64,000 nt of DNA from Mesorhizobium sp. 113-3-3 (GTDB taxonomy: Bacteria; Pseudomonadota; Alphaproteobacteria; Rhizobiales; Rhizobiaceae): positions 1,988,501-2,052,500 of the forward strand of contig NZ_AP023243.1 of the NCBI RefSeq assembly GCF_016756495.1, in the 5' to 3' direction. Position 1 is the stretch's first letter; each line of letters opens with the position of its first letter. The notes below the pieces were generated by a model, which saw only the letters and a program-made list of their open reading frames with translations, had not been told where the DNA came from and searched no databases. Of the stretch, positions 45,166 through 53,942 are shown in pieces. Both the position numbers and the translations under genes were made by a program.

Positions 45166-46338
45166 ATGTCCAAGCTGATCTCCAAATGGAACTACCCCAC
45201 CACCGTCCGCTTCGGCGCCGGGCGCATCAAGGAACTGCCTGAGGTGCTTGAAGCCACCGGCATCAAGCGGCCGCTCTTCGTCACCGATCCGGGCCTGGCC
45301 AAACTGCCGGTCGTCGCTTCGACGCTGAAGATCCTCGACGACGCCAAGGTGCCTTACGGCGTGTTTTCCGAGGTGAAGCCGAACCCTGTCGATTCCAACC
45401 TCACCGCTGGCATTGCCGTGTTCAAGAAGGGCAAGCATGACGGCGTCATCGCCTTCGGCGGCGGCTCGGCGCTCGATCTCGGCAAGCTGATCGCCTTCCA
45501 GGCCGGTCAGACGCGGCCGGTGTGGGATTTCGAGGATGTCGGAGACTGGTGGACGCGCGCCAATTCGGACGCCATCGCCCCGATCATCGCCGTGCCGACC
45601 ACCGCCGGCACCGGCTCGGAAGTCGGCCGCGCCGGTGTCATCACCAATGAAGAAACGCACACCAAGAAGGTCATCTTCCATCCGAAGCTTTTGCCGGCAA
45701 TCGTCATTGCCGATCCGGAGCTTTCGGTCGGCATGCCGGCTTTCATCACCGCCGGCACCGGCATGGATGCGCTCGCCCACTGCCTCGAAGCCTATTGCGC
45801 ACCGGGCTATCACCCGATGGCCGACGGTATTGCGGTGGAAGGTATCCGGCTGGTGTTCGAGAACCTGCCGAAGGCCTATGCCAACGGCAAGGACCTCGTC
45901 GCGCGCGCCCATATGATGAGTGCGGCGGCCATGGGCGCTGCCGCCTTCCAGAAGGGACTGGGCGCCATCCATTCGCTGTCGCACCCGGTCGGCGCGCTCT
46001 ACGACACCCATCACGGCATGACCAACGCGGTGTTCATGCCCTATGTGCTCGCCTTCAACCGTGACTCCATCGAGGAGCGTATCGCCCGGCTTGGGGCCTA
46101 TTGCGGCATCAAGGGCGGCTTCGACGGCTTCGCCAAGGCGATCATCAAGCTGCGCAAGGAGCTGAAGGTGCCGCACGCGCTGCCTGGCCTGATCAAGGGG
46201 CTCGATATGGACAAGAAGCGCAAGGCGCTGATCGCCGACATGGCGGTGGTCGATCCTACCGCCGGCGGCAACCCGGTCAAGCTAACCAAGAAGGCGGCGC
46301 TGACGCTGCTGGAAAACGCCATTGCCGGTACGATCTGA
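45166..46338 (+). CDS. Iron-containing alcohol dehydrogenase
   Basis: Group III (iron-dependent) alcohol dehydrogenase of 390 residues. GGGSALDLGKLIAF near 105 binds NAD(P). TTAGTGSEVGRAGVI is the family signature. Metal ligands appear in GMDALAHCLEAYCAPGYHPMADG and in LSHPVGALYDTHHGMTN. It ends the operon, 18 bases after the aldehyde dehydrogenase. Its presence implies that the substrate, or its glutamyl derivative, carries a hydroxyl group, which would not be needed for putrescine. Confidence 0.93.
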   Translation: MSKLISKWNYPTTVRFGAGRIKELPEVLEATGIKRPLFVTDPGLAKLPVVASTLKILDDAKVPYGVFSEVKPNPVDSNLTAGIAVFKKGKHDGVIAFGGGSALDLGKLIAFQAGQTRPVWDFEDVGDWWTRANSDAIAPIIAVPTTAGTGSEVGRAGVITNEETHTKKVIFHPKLLPAIVIADPELSVGMPAFITAGTGMDALAHCLEAYCAPGYHPMADGIAVEGIRLVFENLPKAYANGKDLVARAHMMSAAAMGAAAFQKGLGAIHSLSHPVGALYDTHHGMTNAVFMPYVLAFNRDSIEERIARLGAYCGIKGGFDGFAKAIIKLRKELKVPHALPGLIKGLDMDKKRKALIADMAVVDPTAGGNPVKLTKKAALTLLENAIAGTI

Positions 46339-46494
46339 GACGTTTTCGGCATAGGAAATTGATCTGAAAAAGGGGTACAAAAACAAGGGGAGGGGATGAA
46401 GGGCAAGGCACAAACTAATTAGCCGGAAAAAGAATTGCGAGGCGATTGCTACAACCGGTTAAAAAGAGTTTACTTTTCGCACTGCGAGCAGCCG

Positions 46495-46523
46495 GTTTCA
46501 TAAAGCTTTCATCTGGCTGTCAC
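46495..46523 (+). promoter_or_regulatory. PHO-box-like triple direct repeat
   Basis: Three heptamers recur every 11 bases: GTTTCAT (46495-46501), CTTTCAT (46506-46512) and CTGTCAC (46517-46523). The last two, with a 4-base spacer, match the PhoB box pattern CTGTCAT-N4-CTGTCAT at 12 of 14 positions. The element lies about 60 bases before the ABC binding-protein start; a weak GATACC about ten bases beyond could be the -10. PhoB boxes usually replace the -35. Confidence 0.65.
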
Positions 46524-46580
46524 ATGAAAACGATACCGCATCGCAGGCGTCCAACGGCGTCAGTTCAACGGAGAGAACAC

Positions 46581-47687
46581 ATGTTCAAATTCACGGGGAA
46601 GGTGCTTTCCCTTTCGGCCGCGACCCTTATGGTGTCGTCGGTGATTTCGTCCGCGGCTTCGCTGGACGATCTCGTCAAGGCCGCGAAGGCCGAGGGCCAG
46701 CTCACCACCATCGCCCTGCCGCACGACTGGTGCGGTTACGGCGACGTCATCGCCGGCTTCAAGGCGAAGTATCCCGAAATCACCATCAACGAACTCAACC
46801 CCGATGCCGGTTCCGGCGACGAGGTCGAGGCGATCAAGGCCAACAAGGACAACAAGGGCCCGCAGGCGCCCGACGTTATCGACGTCGGCCTGTCCTTCGG
46901 TCCGTCCGCCAAGAAGGACGGTCTGATCCAGGCCTACAAGGTATCGACCTGGGACTCGATCCCCGACAGCGCCAAGGATGCAGACGGCTTCTGGACGGGC
47001 GACTACTACGGCGTGCTTTCCTTCCAGGTGAACAAGGACCTGGTGAAGACGTCGCCGACGGACTGGGCAGATCTCCTGAAGCCGGAATTCGCCAACTCGG
47101 TTGCTCTTGCCGGTGATCCGCGCGCCTCGAACCAGGCCATCCAGGCGGTGTATGCCGCTGGCTTGTCGACGGGTGCGGCTGCTGGTGAAGCCGCCGGCAC
47201 CGCTGGCCTCGACTTCTTCAAGAAGCTCAACGCCGCCGGCAATTTCGTGCCGGTCATCGGTAAGGCCGCGACGCTGGCCCAGGGCCAGACCCCGATCCTG
47301 GTCACCTGGGACTACAACGCGCTCGCCGGCCGCGACACGCTGAAGGGCAACCCGCCCGTCGACGTCGTCGTGCCGAAGACCGGTGTCGTCGCCGGTGTCT
47401 ACGTGCAGGCGATCAGTGCCTACGCACCGCATCCCAATGCGGCCAAGCTCTGGCTGGAATACCTTTATTCCGACGAAGGCCAGATCGCCTGGCTGAAGGG
47501 CTATTGCCACCCGATCCGTTTCAACGATCTCGCCAAGAACGGCAAGATCCCTGCGGACGTGCTGGCCAAGCTGCCGCCGGCTGAGTCCTATGCGGCCGCG
47601 GTGTTCCCGACGCTTGACGAGCAGGGCAAGGCCAAGGAAGCCATCACCAAGAACTGGGACGCCGTTGTCGGCGCCAACGTCAAGTAA
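46581..47687 (+). CDS. ABC importer periplasmic binding protein (AfuA/PotD-like)
   Basis: Solute-binding protein of 368 residues with a signal peptide (residues 1 to about 24, ending SSAAS). The mature part begins LDDLVKAAKAEGQLTTIALP. The domain resembles SBP_bac_6-type proteins for iron, polyamines, 2-aminoethylphosphonate or hexose phosphates: APDVIDVGLSFGPSAKKDG, FWTGDYYGVLSFQVNKDLV, and PHPNAAKLWLEYLYSDEGQ. The start at 46581 has GGAGAG upstream; the longer frame adds an unsupported leader. The PHO-box-like repeat suggests a phosphorus-containing substrate, but this is inference. Confidence 0.9.
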   Translation: MFKFTGKVLSLSAATLMVSSVISSAASLDDLVKAAKAEGQLTTIALPHDWCGYGDVIAGFKAKYPEITINELNPDAGSGDEVEAIKANKDNKGPQAPDVIDVGLSFGPSAKKDGLIQAYKVSTWDSIPDSAKDADGFWTGDYYGVLSFQVNKDLVKTSPTDWADLLKPEFANSVALAGDPRASNQAIQAVYAAGLSTGAAAGEAAGTAGLDFFKKLNAAGNFVPVIGKAATLAQGQTPILVTWDYNALAGRDTLKGNPPVDVVVPKTGVVAGVYVQAISAYAPHPNAAKLWLEYLYSDEGQIAWLKGYCHPIRFNDLAKNGKIPADVLAKLPPAESYAAAVFPTLDEQGKAKEAITKNWDAVVGANVK

Positions 47688-47700
47688 CAGTTGAGATCCA

Positions 47701-47730
47701 CCGGGCGGCTTCACGGCCGCCCGGTTCTTT
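47701..47730 (+). terminator. Attenuator-like hairpin after the binding-protein gene
   Basis: A perfect 9-bp GC stem CCGGGCGGC / GCCGCCCGG closes a 6-nt loop and is followed by TTCTTT. It lies 13 bases past the binding-protein stop and before the permease gene. Partial termination here would give much more binding protein than permease, as in many ABC operons. Confidence 0.75.
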
Positions 47731-47753
47731 CTCTCGAAGACGGTAGCCGGCGC

Positions 47754-48668
47754 ATGACCGATATCTCAATGTCCGACCACGCTGTTTCCGGGAAGACCGC
47801 GCCTCCCGCCGAGGCGCGCAGCATGAGGCTGCCGACCCAGTGGCTCGGTGTCGCGCCCTTCTTCATCTTCGCCATAATGTTCCTGATCCTGCCCACGCTC
47901 TATCTGATGCTGGGCGCATTCCAGAACGATGCTGGTGAATTCACACTCGAAAACATAGTTGCATTGGCGCAGCCGTCGATCGTTGCCGCCTACTTGATTT
48001 CGATCAAGGTCAGCCTTGCTTCATCGCTGATTGGCGCCTTTGCGGGTCTGGCGATTGCCATTGCCATCGTGCGTGGCGGCCTGCCAGACTGGATACGCTC
48101 GGCGACCCTGACGTTTTCCGGCGTCGCCTCGAATTTTGCCGGCGTGCCGCTGGCCTTCGCCTTCCTTGCCACACTCGGCCGGCTCGGCCTTGCGACAGTG
48201 ATTCTGAACACGCTGTTCGGTCTCAACATCTACGCGCATGGCTTCAACATCCTGTCGTTCTGGGGACTGACGCTGACCTATGTCTACTTCCAGATTCCGC
48301 TGATGGTGGTCATCATCGTGCCGGCCATCGACGGGCTGAAGAAGGAGTGGGGCGAGGCCGCCGCAACGCTGGGTGCGACCATGTCCCAGTATTGGCGCAT
48401 GGTGGTCATCCCGGTGATTTGGCCGAGCTTCCTCGGCACCGTGATCCTGTTGTTCGCCAATGCCTTCGGCGCCATCGCCACCGCCTATGCGCTGACCGGC
48501 TCGTCGCTCAACATCGTGCCGATCCTGCTCTATGCCCAGATCCGTGGCGACGTGCTGCACAATGCCCATCTCGGCTATGCCATAGCCTTCGGCATGATCG
48601 TCATCACCGGTCTTGCCAATGTCTTCTACATCTGGTTCCGCACCCGTTCTGAGAGGTGGCTCAAATGA
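47754..48668 (+). CDS. ABC importer permease, first subunit
   Basis: Inner-membrane permease of 304 residues with about six helices after a cytoplasmic N-terminus (QWLGVAPFFIFAIMFLILPT is the first helix). The EAA loop that contacts the ATPase is visible as EWGEAAATLGATMSQYWRMV. The ATG at 47754 follows the hairpin; a weak upstream start at 47691 would lie before it. It is coupled to the second permease by an ATGA overlap. Confidence 0.92.
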   Translation: MTDISMSDHAVSGKTAPPAEARSMRLPTQWLGVAPFFIFAIMFLILPTLYLMLGAFQNDAGEFTLENIVALAQPSIVAAYLISIKVSLASSLIGAFAGLAIAIAIVRGGLPDWIRSATLTFSGVASNFAGVPLAFAFLATLGRLGLATVILNTLFGLNIYAHGFNILSFWGLTLTYVYFQIPLMVVIIVPAIDGLKKEWGEAAATLGATMSQYWRMVVIPVIWPSFLGTVILLFANAFGAIATAYALTGSSLNIVPILLYAQIRGDVLHNAHLGYAIAFGMIVITGLANVFYIWFRTRSERWLK

Positions 48669-49456
48669 AGGCTGGCAGGTTCTGGGCCTGGGTCGTCTTC
48701 GCGCTGGGCGCGGCCTATTTCTTCATTCCGCTGATCGCGACGGTGGAGTTCTCCATGCGCATGCGGCGCGGTGTCTACTCCTTTGACGCCTATAAGGTCG
48801 TGCTGGGCGACGCACGCTTCCAGGCGACCTTCGGCTATTCGGTGCTTGCCGCCGTTTTCACCATCATTCTCGGCGTGCTGATCGTGGTGCCCGCAGCCTA
48901 CTGGATCCGGCTGCGGCTGCCGCAGCTGCGCCCCATCGTCGAGTTCATCACCTTGCTGCCGCTGGTCATCCCGGCCATCGTCATCGTCTTCGGATACATC
49001 AGAATGTATGGCTCGAATTCGCCGTTGCCGTTCCTGGCGACCGACACGGGCACCAATGCCTTGTTGGTTATCGGCTATGCCACACTGTCGTTGCCCTATA
49101 TGTACCGCGCGGTGGATACAGGACTTCGCACCATCGACGTGCGCACGCTGACGGAAGCGGCGCAGATTCTCGGCGCCGGCTGGGGGACGATCGTCACCCG
49201 TGTTATCCTGCCCAACGTGTTGATCGCGGTGTTGTCGGGTGCGTTCCTGACCTTCGCGATTGTCATCGGTGAATTCACTATGGCAAGCCTGCTCAACCGG
49301 CCGGCCTTCGGCCCGTATCTGCAGAACATCGGCGCCAACCGCGCCTATGAACCGGCAGCGCTTGCAATCATTGCCTTCGCCATAACCTGGGGTTGCATGT
49401 CGCTGATCCAGATCCTGTCTCGCTTCGCGCCGAAATCGGCGAACCGCCCGAACTGA
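48665..49456 (+). CDS. ABC importer permease, second subunit
   Basis: Permease of 263 residues with about six helices. The EAA motif is LTEAAQILGAGWGTIVTRVILP near residue 165. The ATG at 48665 has GAGAGG eight bases upstream and overlaps the stop of the first permease; an in-frame GTG nine bases earlier is less likely. Two separate permeases with a PotA-like ATPase are typical of Fe3+/polyamine/phosphonate-type importers. Confidence 0.92.
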   Translation: MKAGRFWAWVVFALGAAYFFIPLIATVEFSMRMRRGVYSFDAYKVVLGDARFQATFGYSVLAAVFTIILGVLIVVPAAYWIRLRLPQLRPIVEFITLLPLVIPAIVIVFGYIRMYGSNSPLPFLATDTGTNALLVIGYATLSLPYMYRAVDTGLRTIDVRTLTEAAQILGAGWGTIVTRVILPNVLIAVLSGAFLTFAIVIGEFTMASLLNRPAFGPYLQNIGANRAYEPAALAIIAFAITWGCMSLIQILSRFAPKSANRPN

Positions 49457-49472
49457 TCGAAAGAACAACACC

Positions 49473-50537
49473 ATGGCCGACCCGTTCCTCTCCATCCAGC
49501 ACGTTCGAAAATCCTTCGGCGCCACCACGGTGGTGGAGGATTTCAACCTCGACGTTGAACGTGGTGAATTCGTCTCTTTCCTCGGACCGTCCGGCTGCGG
49601 CAAGACAACGGTGCTGCGCATGGTCGCGGGCTTCGAGGAGCCGAGCGCCGGCAAGATCGTCGTTGGCGGCAAGGACATTACGAGGCTGAAGCCCAATCAG
49701 CGCAATGTCGGGATGGTGTTCCAGGCGTATGCGCTGTTTCCGAACCTGACCGTGGCGCAGAACATCGGTTTCGGCCTGAAGGTCGCCGGCATGCCCCGGG
49801 CGGATATCGATGCCCGTGTCGCCGAGATGCTGGGCATCATCAAGCTGCCGCAGATGGCGGATCGCTATCCCTACCAGCTTTCCGGCGGCCAGCAGCAGCG
49901 TATCGCGCTGGCGCGCGCCATCGCGCCGAAGCCGAAGCTGCTTCTGCTCGACGAGCCGCTCTCGGCGCTGGATGCCAAGGTGCGTGTCTCGCTGCGTGAA
50001 GAAATCCGGTCCATTCAGAAGAAGCTCGGCATCACCACCATCTTCGTCACCCACGACCAGGAAGAGGCGCTGTCGATCTCCGACCGTATCGCCGTCATGT
50101 ATGGCGGCAAGGCCGAGCAGGTCGGCACGCCGTTCGAGATCTACAACCGGCCGGCGACCAAATTCGTCGCCAACTTCGTCGGCACATTGAATGTGCTGGA
50201 AGGCACCGTCACCGACGCGGCGGCTGGCACGGTGCGGGTCAATTCCGAACAGGTCTCGCTGAAGGGCAAGCTCAACGGATCCAAGTCCGGCGACACGCTG
50301 TCGCTGGCGCTGCGGCCGGAAGCCATTTCGCTCGGCCGTCAGCCCGGTCGCGATTCCAGCCTGTCCGGGGAGATCTCCGAAGTGCATTTCCTCGGCTCGG
50401 TGATCCGCGTTCGCGTCGGCATCGGCGGCAACACGGTGTCGCTCGACACGTTCAACAGCCCGGCCACGCCGCCGCCCGCCGTCGGCGAGAAGGCCGAGAT
50501 TTCGTTCTCATCGGACGATATGCTGGTCCTGCACTAG
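49473..50537 (+). CDS. ABC importer ATP-binding protein (PotA/FbpC-like)
   Basis: ATPase of 354 residues. Walker A is FLGPSGCGKTT (about 37-47), the Q-loop VFQAYALFPN, signature LSGGQQQRIALARAI, Walker B LLLLDEPLSALDA and the H-loop FVTHDQEEAL. A C-terminal TOBE domain (about 240-350) follows, as in spermidine, iron and phosphonate importers. It ends the operon and runs straight into a palindromic repeat at its stop codon. Confidence 0.94.
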   Translation: MADPFLSIQHVRKSFGATTVVEDFNLDVERGEFVSFLGPSGCGKTTVLRMVAGFEEPSAGKIVVGGKDITRLKPNQRNVGMVFQAYALFPNLTVAQNIGFGLKVAGMPRADIDARVAEMLGIIKLPQMADRYPYQLSGGQQQRIALARAIAPKPKLLLLDEPLSALDAKVRVSLREEIRSIQKKLGITTIFVTHDQEEALSISDRIAVMYGGKAEQVGTPFEIYNRPATKFVANFVGTLNVLEGTVTDAAAGTVRVNSEQVSLKGKLNGSKSGDTLSLALRPEAISLGRQPGRDSSLSGEISEVHFLGSVIRVRVGIGGNTVSLDTFNSPATPPPAVGEKAEISFSSDDMLVLH

Positions 50538-50595
50538 GCTGTGCCGATATTCAGGTGATACCGGCCTGCGGCCCGACCTGAATCTCAGCACACCC
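50537..50595. repeat. Palindromic intergenic repeat, copy 2
   Basis: Arms 50537-50556 and 50576-50595 pair at 17 of 20 positions. The core bases are shared with copy 1 at 735-788. It starts at the last base of the ABC ATPase stop codon, the same relation to a gene end as copy 1, and so lies between convergent genes. Confidence 0.75.
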
Positions 50596-50623
50596 CGGAG
50601 CTTGTCCCAAAAAAGTGGGTACC

Positions 50624-51250
50624 TCAAGCCGGTGCGATGAACGGCTGTGAAATCTCCTGGAAGACCGCCAGGGCCTCCATTCGCTCGGCGTGCGAGCCGA
50701 GCGCCGGGAAGTCAGCCAGCGAAACGAGGCCAGGATGCGCCTCGCCAATGAAACGCAGCACGGCGGCAACCGCGATGTCGGCATGACCGATGCGCTCGCC
50801 GAACCAGTAAGGTGTCGACCGGCCGGCCCGTTCGGTTTCCAGCGCGGCGAGCACGGTCTCGATCTGCGTGCGGCAGCGGCTGGCCCAGGCATCGGAGACC
50901 TTCTCATGCAGCCGTTTCTCGTAAAACAGGCTGACCGCCTTGTCGCCGAGCCCGGTGGCCAAGGCCGACACTTTCAGCGCCTGATGGCGGGCCGGTTCGC
51001 TCACCGGGAACATCCTGTGATCAGCCGGAACAAGACCGTCCAGATAATCGAGCATCAAATGGCTTTCGATAAGCACCTCGCCGTTGTCCAGCACCAATGT
51101 CGGCACCCGCGTCAGCGGATTGTAGGGCCGAATCTCATCGGCATCGCCGAAGGCGGACCACGGACGGTGCTCGAAGGATATGCCATATAAGGTCAGTGCG
51201 ATGCCGACGCGGCGCACGAAAGGCGAGTCGTATTGGCCAATGAGGATCAT
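50624..51250 (-). CDS. Glutathione S-transferase family protein
   Basis: GST-fold protein of 208 residues. The thioredoxin-like N-terminal domain has YDSPFVRRVGIALTLYGISF with a likely catalytic serine (Ser in DSPF), then NPLTRVPTLVLDNGE with the cis-proline, and LIESHLMLDYLD that binds the gamma-glutamyl group. The C-terminal helical domain includes the conserved GHADIAVAAVLRF. The ATG at 51250 fits homology; the longer start adds six residues. The substrate is unknown. Confidence 0.9.
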   Translation of the reverse strand: MILIGQYDSPFVRRVGIALTLYGISFEHRPWSAFGDADEIRPYNPLTRVPTLVLDNGEVLIESHLMLDYLDGLVPADHRMFPVSEPARHQALKVSALATGLGDKAVSLFYEKRLHEKVSDAWASRCRTQIETVLAALETERAGRSTPYWFGERIGHADIAVAAVLRFIGEAHPGLVSLADFPALGSHAERMEALAVFQEISQPFIAPA

Positions 51251-51363
51251 GCCGGTCTTGTACGGCAAGAGACTGTTGGTCGCCTACGGCCAGAGGGCTT
51301 GAGTTTGATGGCCAATCCACCGCATCCTGCATGCATATCCCCGCCTTACTGAAGTAACCGCCC

Positions 51364-52917
51364 ATGGCCCTTTTTGAACTCACCCTTGTCCTGCTTTTGA
51401 CGGCTGTCGCGCTGACCGCGCTGTCGCGGCGGCTGGAGATACCCTATCCGTCCCTGCTGGCCCTGGCCGGGGTCGGCATCGCCTTCGTGCCTGGCGCGCC
51501 GATGATCGAGATCGATCCGGAACTGGCGCTTGCGCTGTTCATCGCGCCGGTGCTTCTCGATGCCGCCTATGACACGTCGCTGCGCGACCTGAAACGCTAC
51601 CGGCTGTCGCTGTTGCTGCTGGCACTTGGCGCCGTTGTCTTCACCACTGTCGTCGTCGCCTTCGTCGGCTGGAAGATGGCCGGCCTGCCCATCGCAGCGG
51701 CAATCGCGCTCGGCGCCATCGTCGCGCCGCCGGATGCGGTGGCGGCGTCCGCCGTTCTGGGGCAGTTCAAGGTACCGCACCGCATCACCGCCATCCTGCA
51801 GGGCGAAAGCCTGCTCAACGATGCCACCGCGCTGTTGATCTACCGGCTGGCGGTCTCGGCGGCAGTCGGCTCGATCATGCTGAGCAACGCCATTCCGACG
51901 ATCCTGCTGTCGACGATCGGCAGCCTGATCGCCGGCTATGTGCTTGGCCGCTTCTCGCTCTTGACGCTCACCCGTATCGAGGATGCGGCAAGCAGCACCG
52001 TGGTGCAGTTCGCCGGCACGTTCGGCGTGTGGATCCTGGCCGACAAGCTCGGCCTTTCCGCCATCATCACCATCGTCGTCTACGCCATCACCATTGCGCG
52101 CAGGGCGCCGCGCCGGATGTCGGCCAGACGCCGCGTCAGCACCTATTCGGTCTGGGAATCGGCGGTGTTCGTTCTCAACGTGCTCGCCTTCGTGCTGATG
52201 GGCCTGCAGGCACGGTCGATCGTCGGCCGGCTTTCCGGCGAAGGGCAGGGCGAAGCCTTTCTCTTTGCCGCAACGGTGCTGGTTGTCGTCATCGTGGCAC
52301 GCCTTGTCTGGGTGGCGAGCTATGTCGCGATCATCCGGTGGTTTGCCCGTTTCGGCAGCAAAGACAGAAAGCGGGACTTGCCGACATTTGGCGGCGCCGT
52401 GCTGGTCGGCTGGTGCGGCATGCGCGGGCTGGTGACGCTGGTGGTGGCCATTGCCCTGCCGGCCGGCTTTCCCGGGCGTGACCCGATCGTGCTTGCCGCC
52501 TTCGCGGTGGTTCTGGGCACGCTGGTGCTGCAGGGAATGACGCTGAAGCCTCTGCTGCGGATACTCGACTTCGATCCGGACAGAACGGTCGACAATGAGG
52601 TGGCCCAGGCGCGCGTCGCCGTCATGCAGGCGGCACTCGACGTGCTGAGCCGCAAGACCTCGGCCGCGGCGGCTGTCGTGCGCGAGCAGTACGAGGCGCA
52701 GCGCGTGATTGCGGAAAATCCGGAGGACGCACAGGCGGCAACCGAATACGACCGGCTGCGCCTCTACGCCATCAACCGCCAACGCGATACGCTGGAGGAA
52801 TTGCGCAGCAACGGCACGATCGGCGATGAAGCCTATCACCGGCTGGAGGAAGAGATCGACTGGGCGGAACTGGCGGCGTCGCCGGCGGGCCGGTTCCAGC
52901 CATTGACGACGGATTAG
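51364..52917 (+). CDS. CPA1-type Na+/H+ antiporter
   Basis: Cation:proton antiporter of 517 residues with about 12-13 helices, NhaP/NHE-like. Conserved segments include IVAPPDAVAASAVLGQFKVPHR, the LQGESLLNDATALLIYR ion-binding motif with the Asn-Asp pair, and GWCGMRGLVTLVVAIALP. The cytoplasmic tail (about 400-517) is charged and helical. It exchanges Na+ or K+ for protons at the inner membrane. It is divergent from the GST gene and probably monocistronic. Confidence 0.92.
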   Translation: MALFELTLVLLLTAVALTALSRRLEIPYPSLLALAGVGIAFVPGAPMIEIDPELALALFIAPVLLDAAYDTSLRDLKRYRLSLLLLALGAVVFTTVVVAFVGWKMAGLPIAAAIALGAIVAPPDAVAASAVLGQFKVPHRITAILQGESLLNDATALLIYRLAVSAAVGSIMLSNAIPTILLSTIGSLIAGYVLGRFSLLTLTRIEDAASSTVVQFAGTFGVWILADKLGLSAIITIVVYAITIARRAPRRMSARRRVSTYSVWESAVFVLNVLAFVLMGLQARSIVGRLSGEGQGEAFLFAATVLVVVIVARLVWVASYVAIIRWFARFGSKDRKRDLPTFGGAVLVGWCGMRGLVTLVVAIALPAGFPGRDPIVLAAFAVVLGTLVLQGMTLKPLLRILDFDPDRTVDNEVAQARVAVMQAALDVLSRKTSAAAAVVREQYEAQRVIAENPEDAQAATEYDRLRLYAINRQRDTLEELRSNGTIGDEAYHRLEEEIDWAELAASPAGRFQPLTTD

Positions 52918-53026
52918 AAGGTCGTGCAGGGGGAGGCTTCTGGCACAAGCCGCTGCCGTTCCCCTGCACATTGCACTCAATCACTCGAGCCGCTACTGCC
53001 ATCACCGAAGGTGAGCCGGATAAGCA

Positions 53027-53923
53027 ATGAAGCTGGTCAGCTACAACATCCAGTACGGGTTCGGCAGCGACGGCCGTTACGATCTTTCGCGCGTGGTGCG
53101 CATCGTTGACGGCGCCGACATCATTGCCTTGCAGGAGGTGGAGCGGCACTGGCAGCGCAGCCATTTCGACGACCAGCCGGAACTGCTGTCGCGCCTGCTG
53201 CCCGGGTATCACTGGGTCTACGGCCCGGCCTTCGACATGGATGCCAGCGAGCTGCGGGACGGCCGCCTGATCAGCCGGCGCCGGCAGTTCGGTACCATGG
53301 TTCTGTCGAAGCTGCCGATCGTTTGGTCGCGGCTCCATGCACTGCCGATGCGCCGCACGCTCAGGCCGCTCAACACGCGCAACGCCGCCCTCGAATGCAT
53401 GATCCGCACGCAGGCCGGCCCGGTGCGGGTGCTGTCGCTGCATCTTGCCCATATCGCCGCCGAGGAGCGGCTGGAGCAGATCGACTATCTGCTGGCCGAA
53501 CACCGCCGGGCGCCGTCCGAAGGCGGGCCATGGAGCGGCATCGACGACGAGCCCTCGCGCAACTGGACCAGCGGCGAGACCGAGCCGGAAAACCCGCTTG
53601 CGGCGATCTGGATGGGCGATTTCAACATGGAGCCGGGCAGCGCCGAATACCGCCGCATCGTCGGCAGCACACCCTATCATCGGGGTGCCGCCTATCTCGA
53701 CGGCTTCGTCGATGCCGCCGCCGTGGCGATCGAACCGGCCGACGACTTCCACACGCATGAGAAGATCATCGACGGCAGGCTGGCAAAGCGCCGGCTCGAC
53801 CACTGTTTCGTCGGCGGGATGTTCGCGGGGCGGGTGCGCTCGGTCGCATCAGATATAGGCGAAGTGGCGTCCGACCATTTCCCGGTCCGGATCGACATCG
53901 ATCTCGAGACGCCGCTCGGCTAG
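53027..53923 (+). CDS. Endonuclease/exonuclease/phosphatase (EEP) family hydrolase
   Basis: Metal-dependent hydrolase of 298 residues. Motifs in order: MKLVSYNIQYGFG (metal/phosphate), ALQEVE (Glu ligand), SLHLAH, WMGDFNMEPGS (Asp/Asn) and KRRLDHCFV with the C-terminal SDHFPV. The family includes nucleases, sphingomyelinases and phosphodiesterases. With no signal peptide it should be cytoplasmic. Its place four kilobases after a PHO-box-linked importer is suggestive for phosphodiesters, but not proof. The EamA gene follows 19 bases later. Confidence 0.88.
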   Translation: MKLVSYNIQYGFGSDGRYDLSRVVRIVDGADIIALQEVERHWQRSHFDDQPELLSRLLPGYHWVYGPAFDMDASELRDGRLISRRRQFGTMVLSKLPIVWSRLHALPMRRTLRPLNTRNAALECMIRTQAGPVRVLSLHLAHIAAEERLEQIDYLLAEHRRAPSEGGPWSGIDDEPSRNWTSGETEPENPLAAIWMGDFNMEPGSAEYRRIVGSTPYHRGAAYLDGFVDAAAVAIEPADDFHTHEKIIDGRLAKRRLDHCFVGGMFAGRVRSVASDIGEVASDHFPVRIDIDLETPLG

Positions 53924-53942
53924 GGAGGTCGATAGACCCGCA

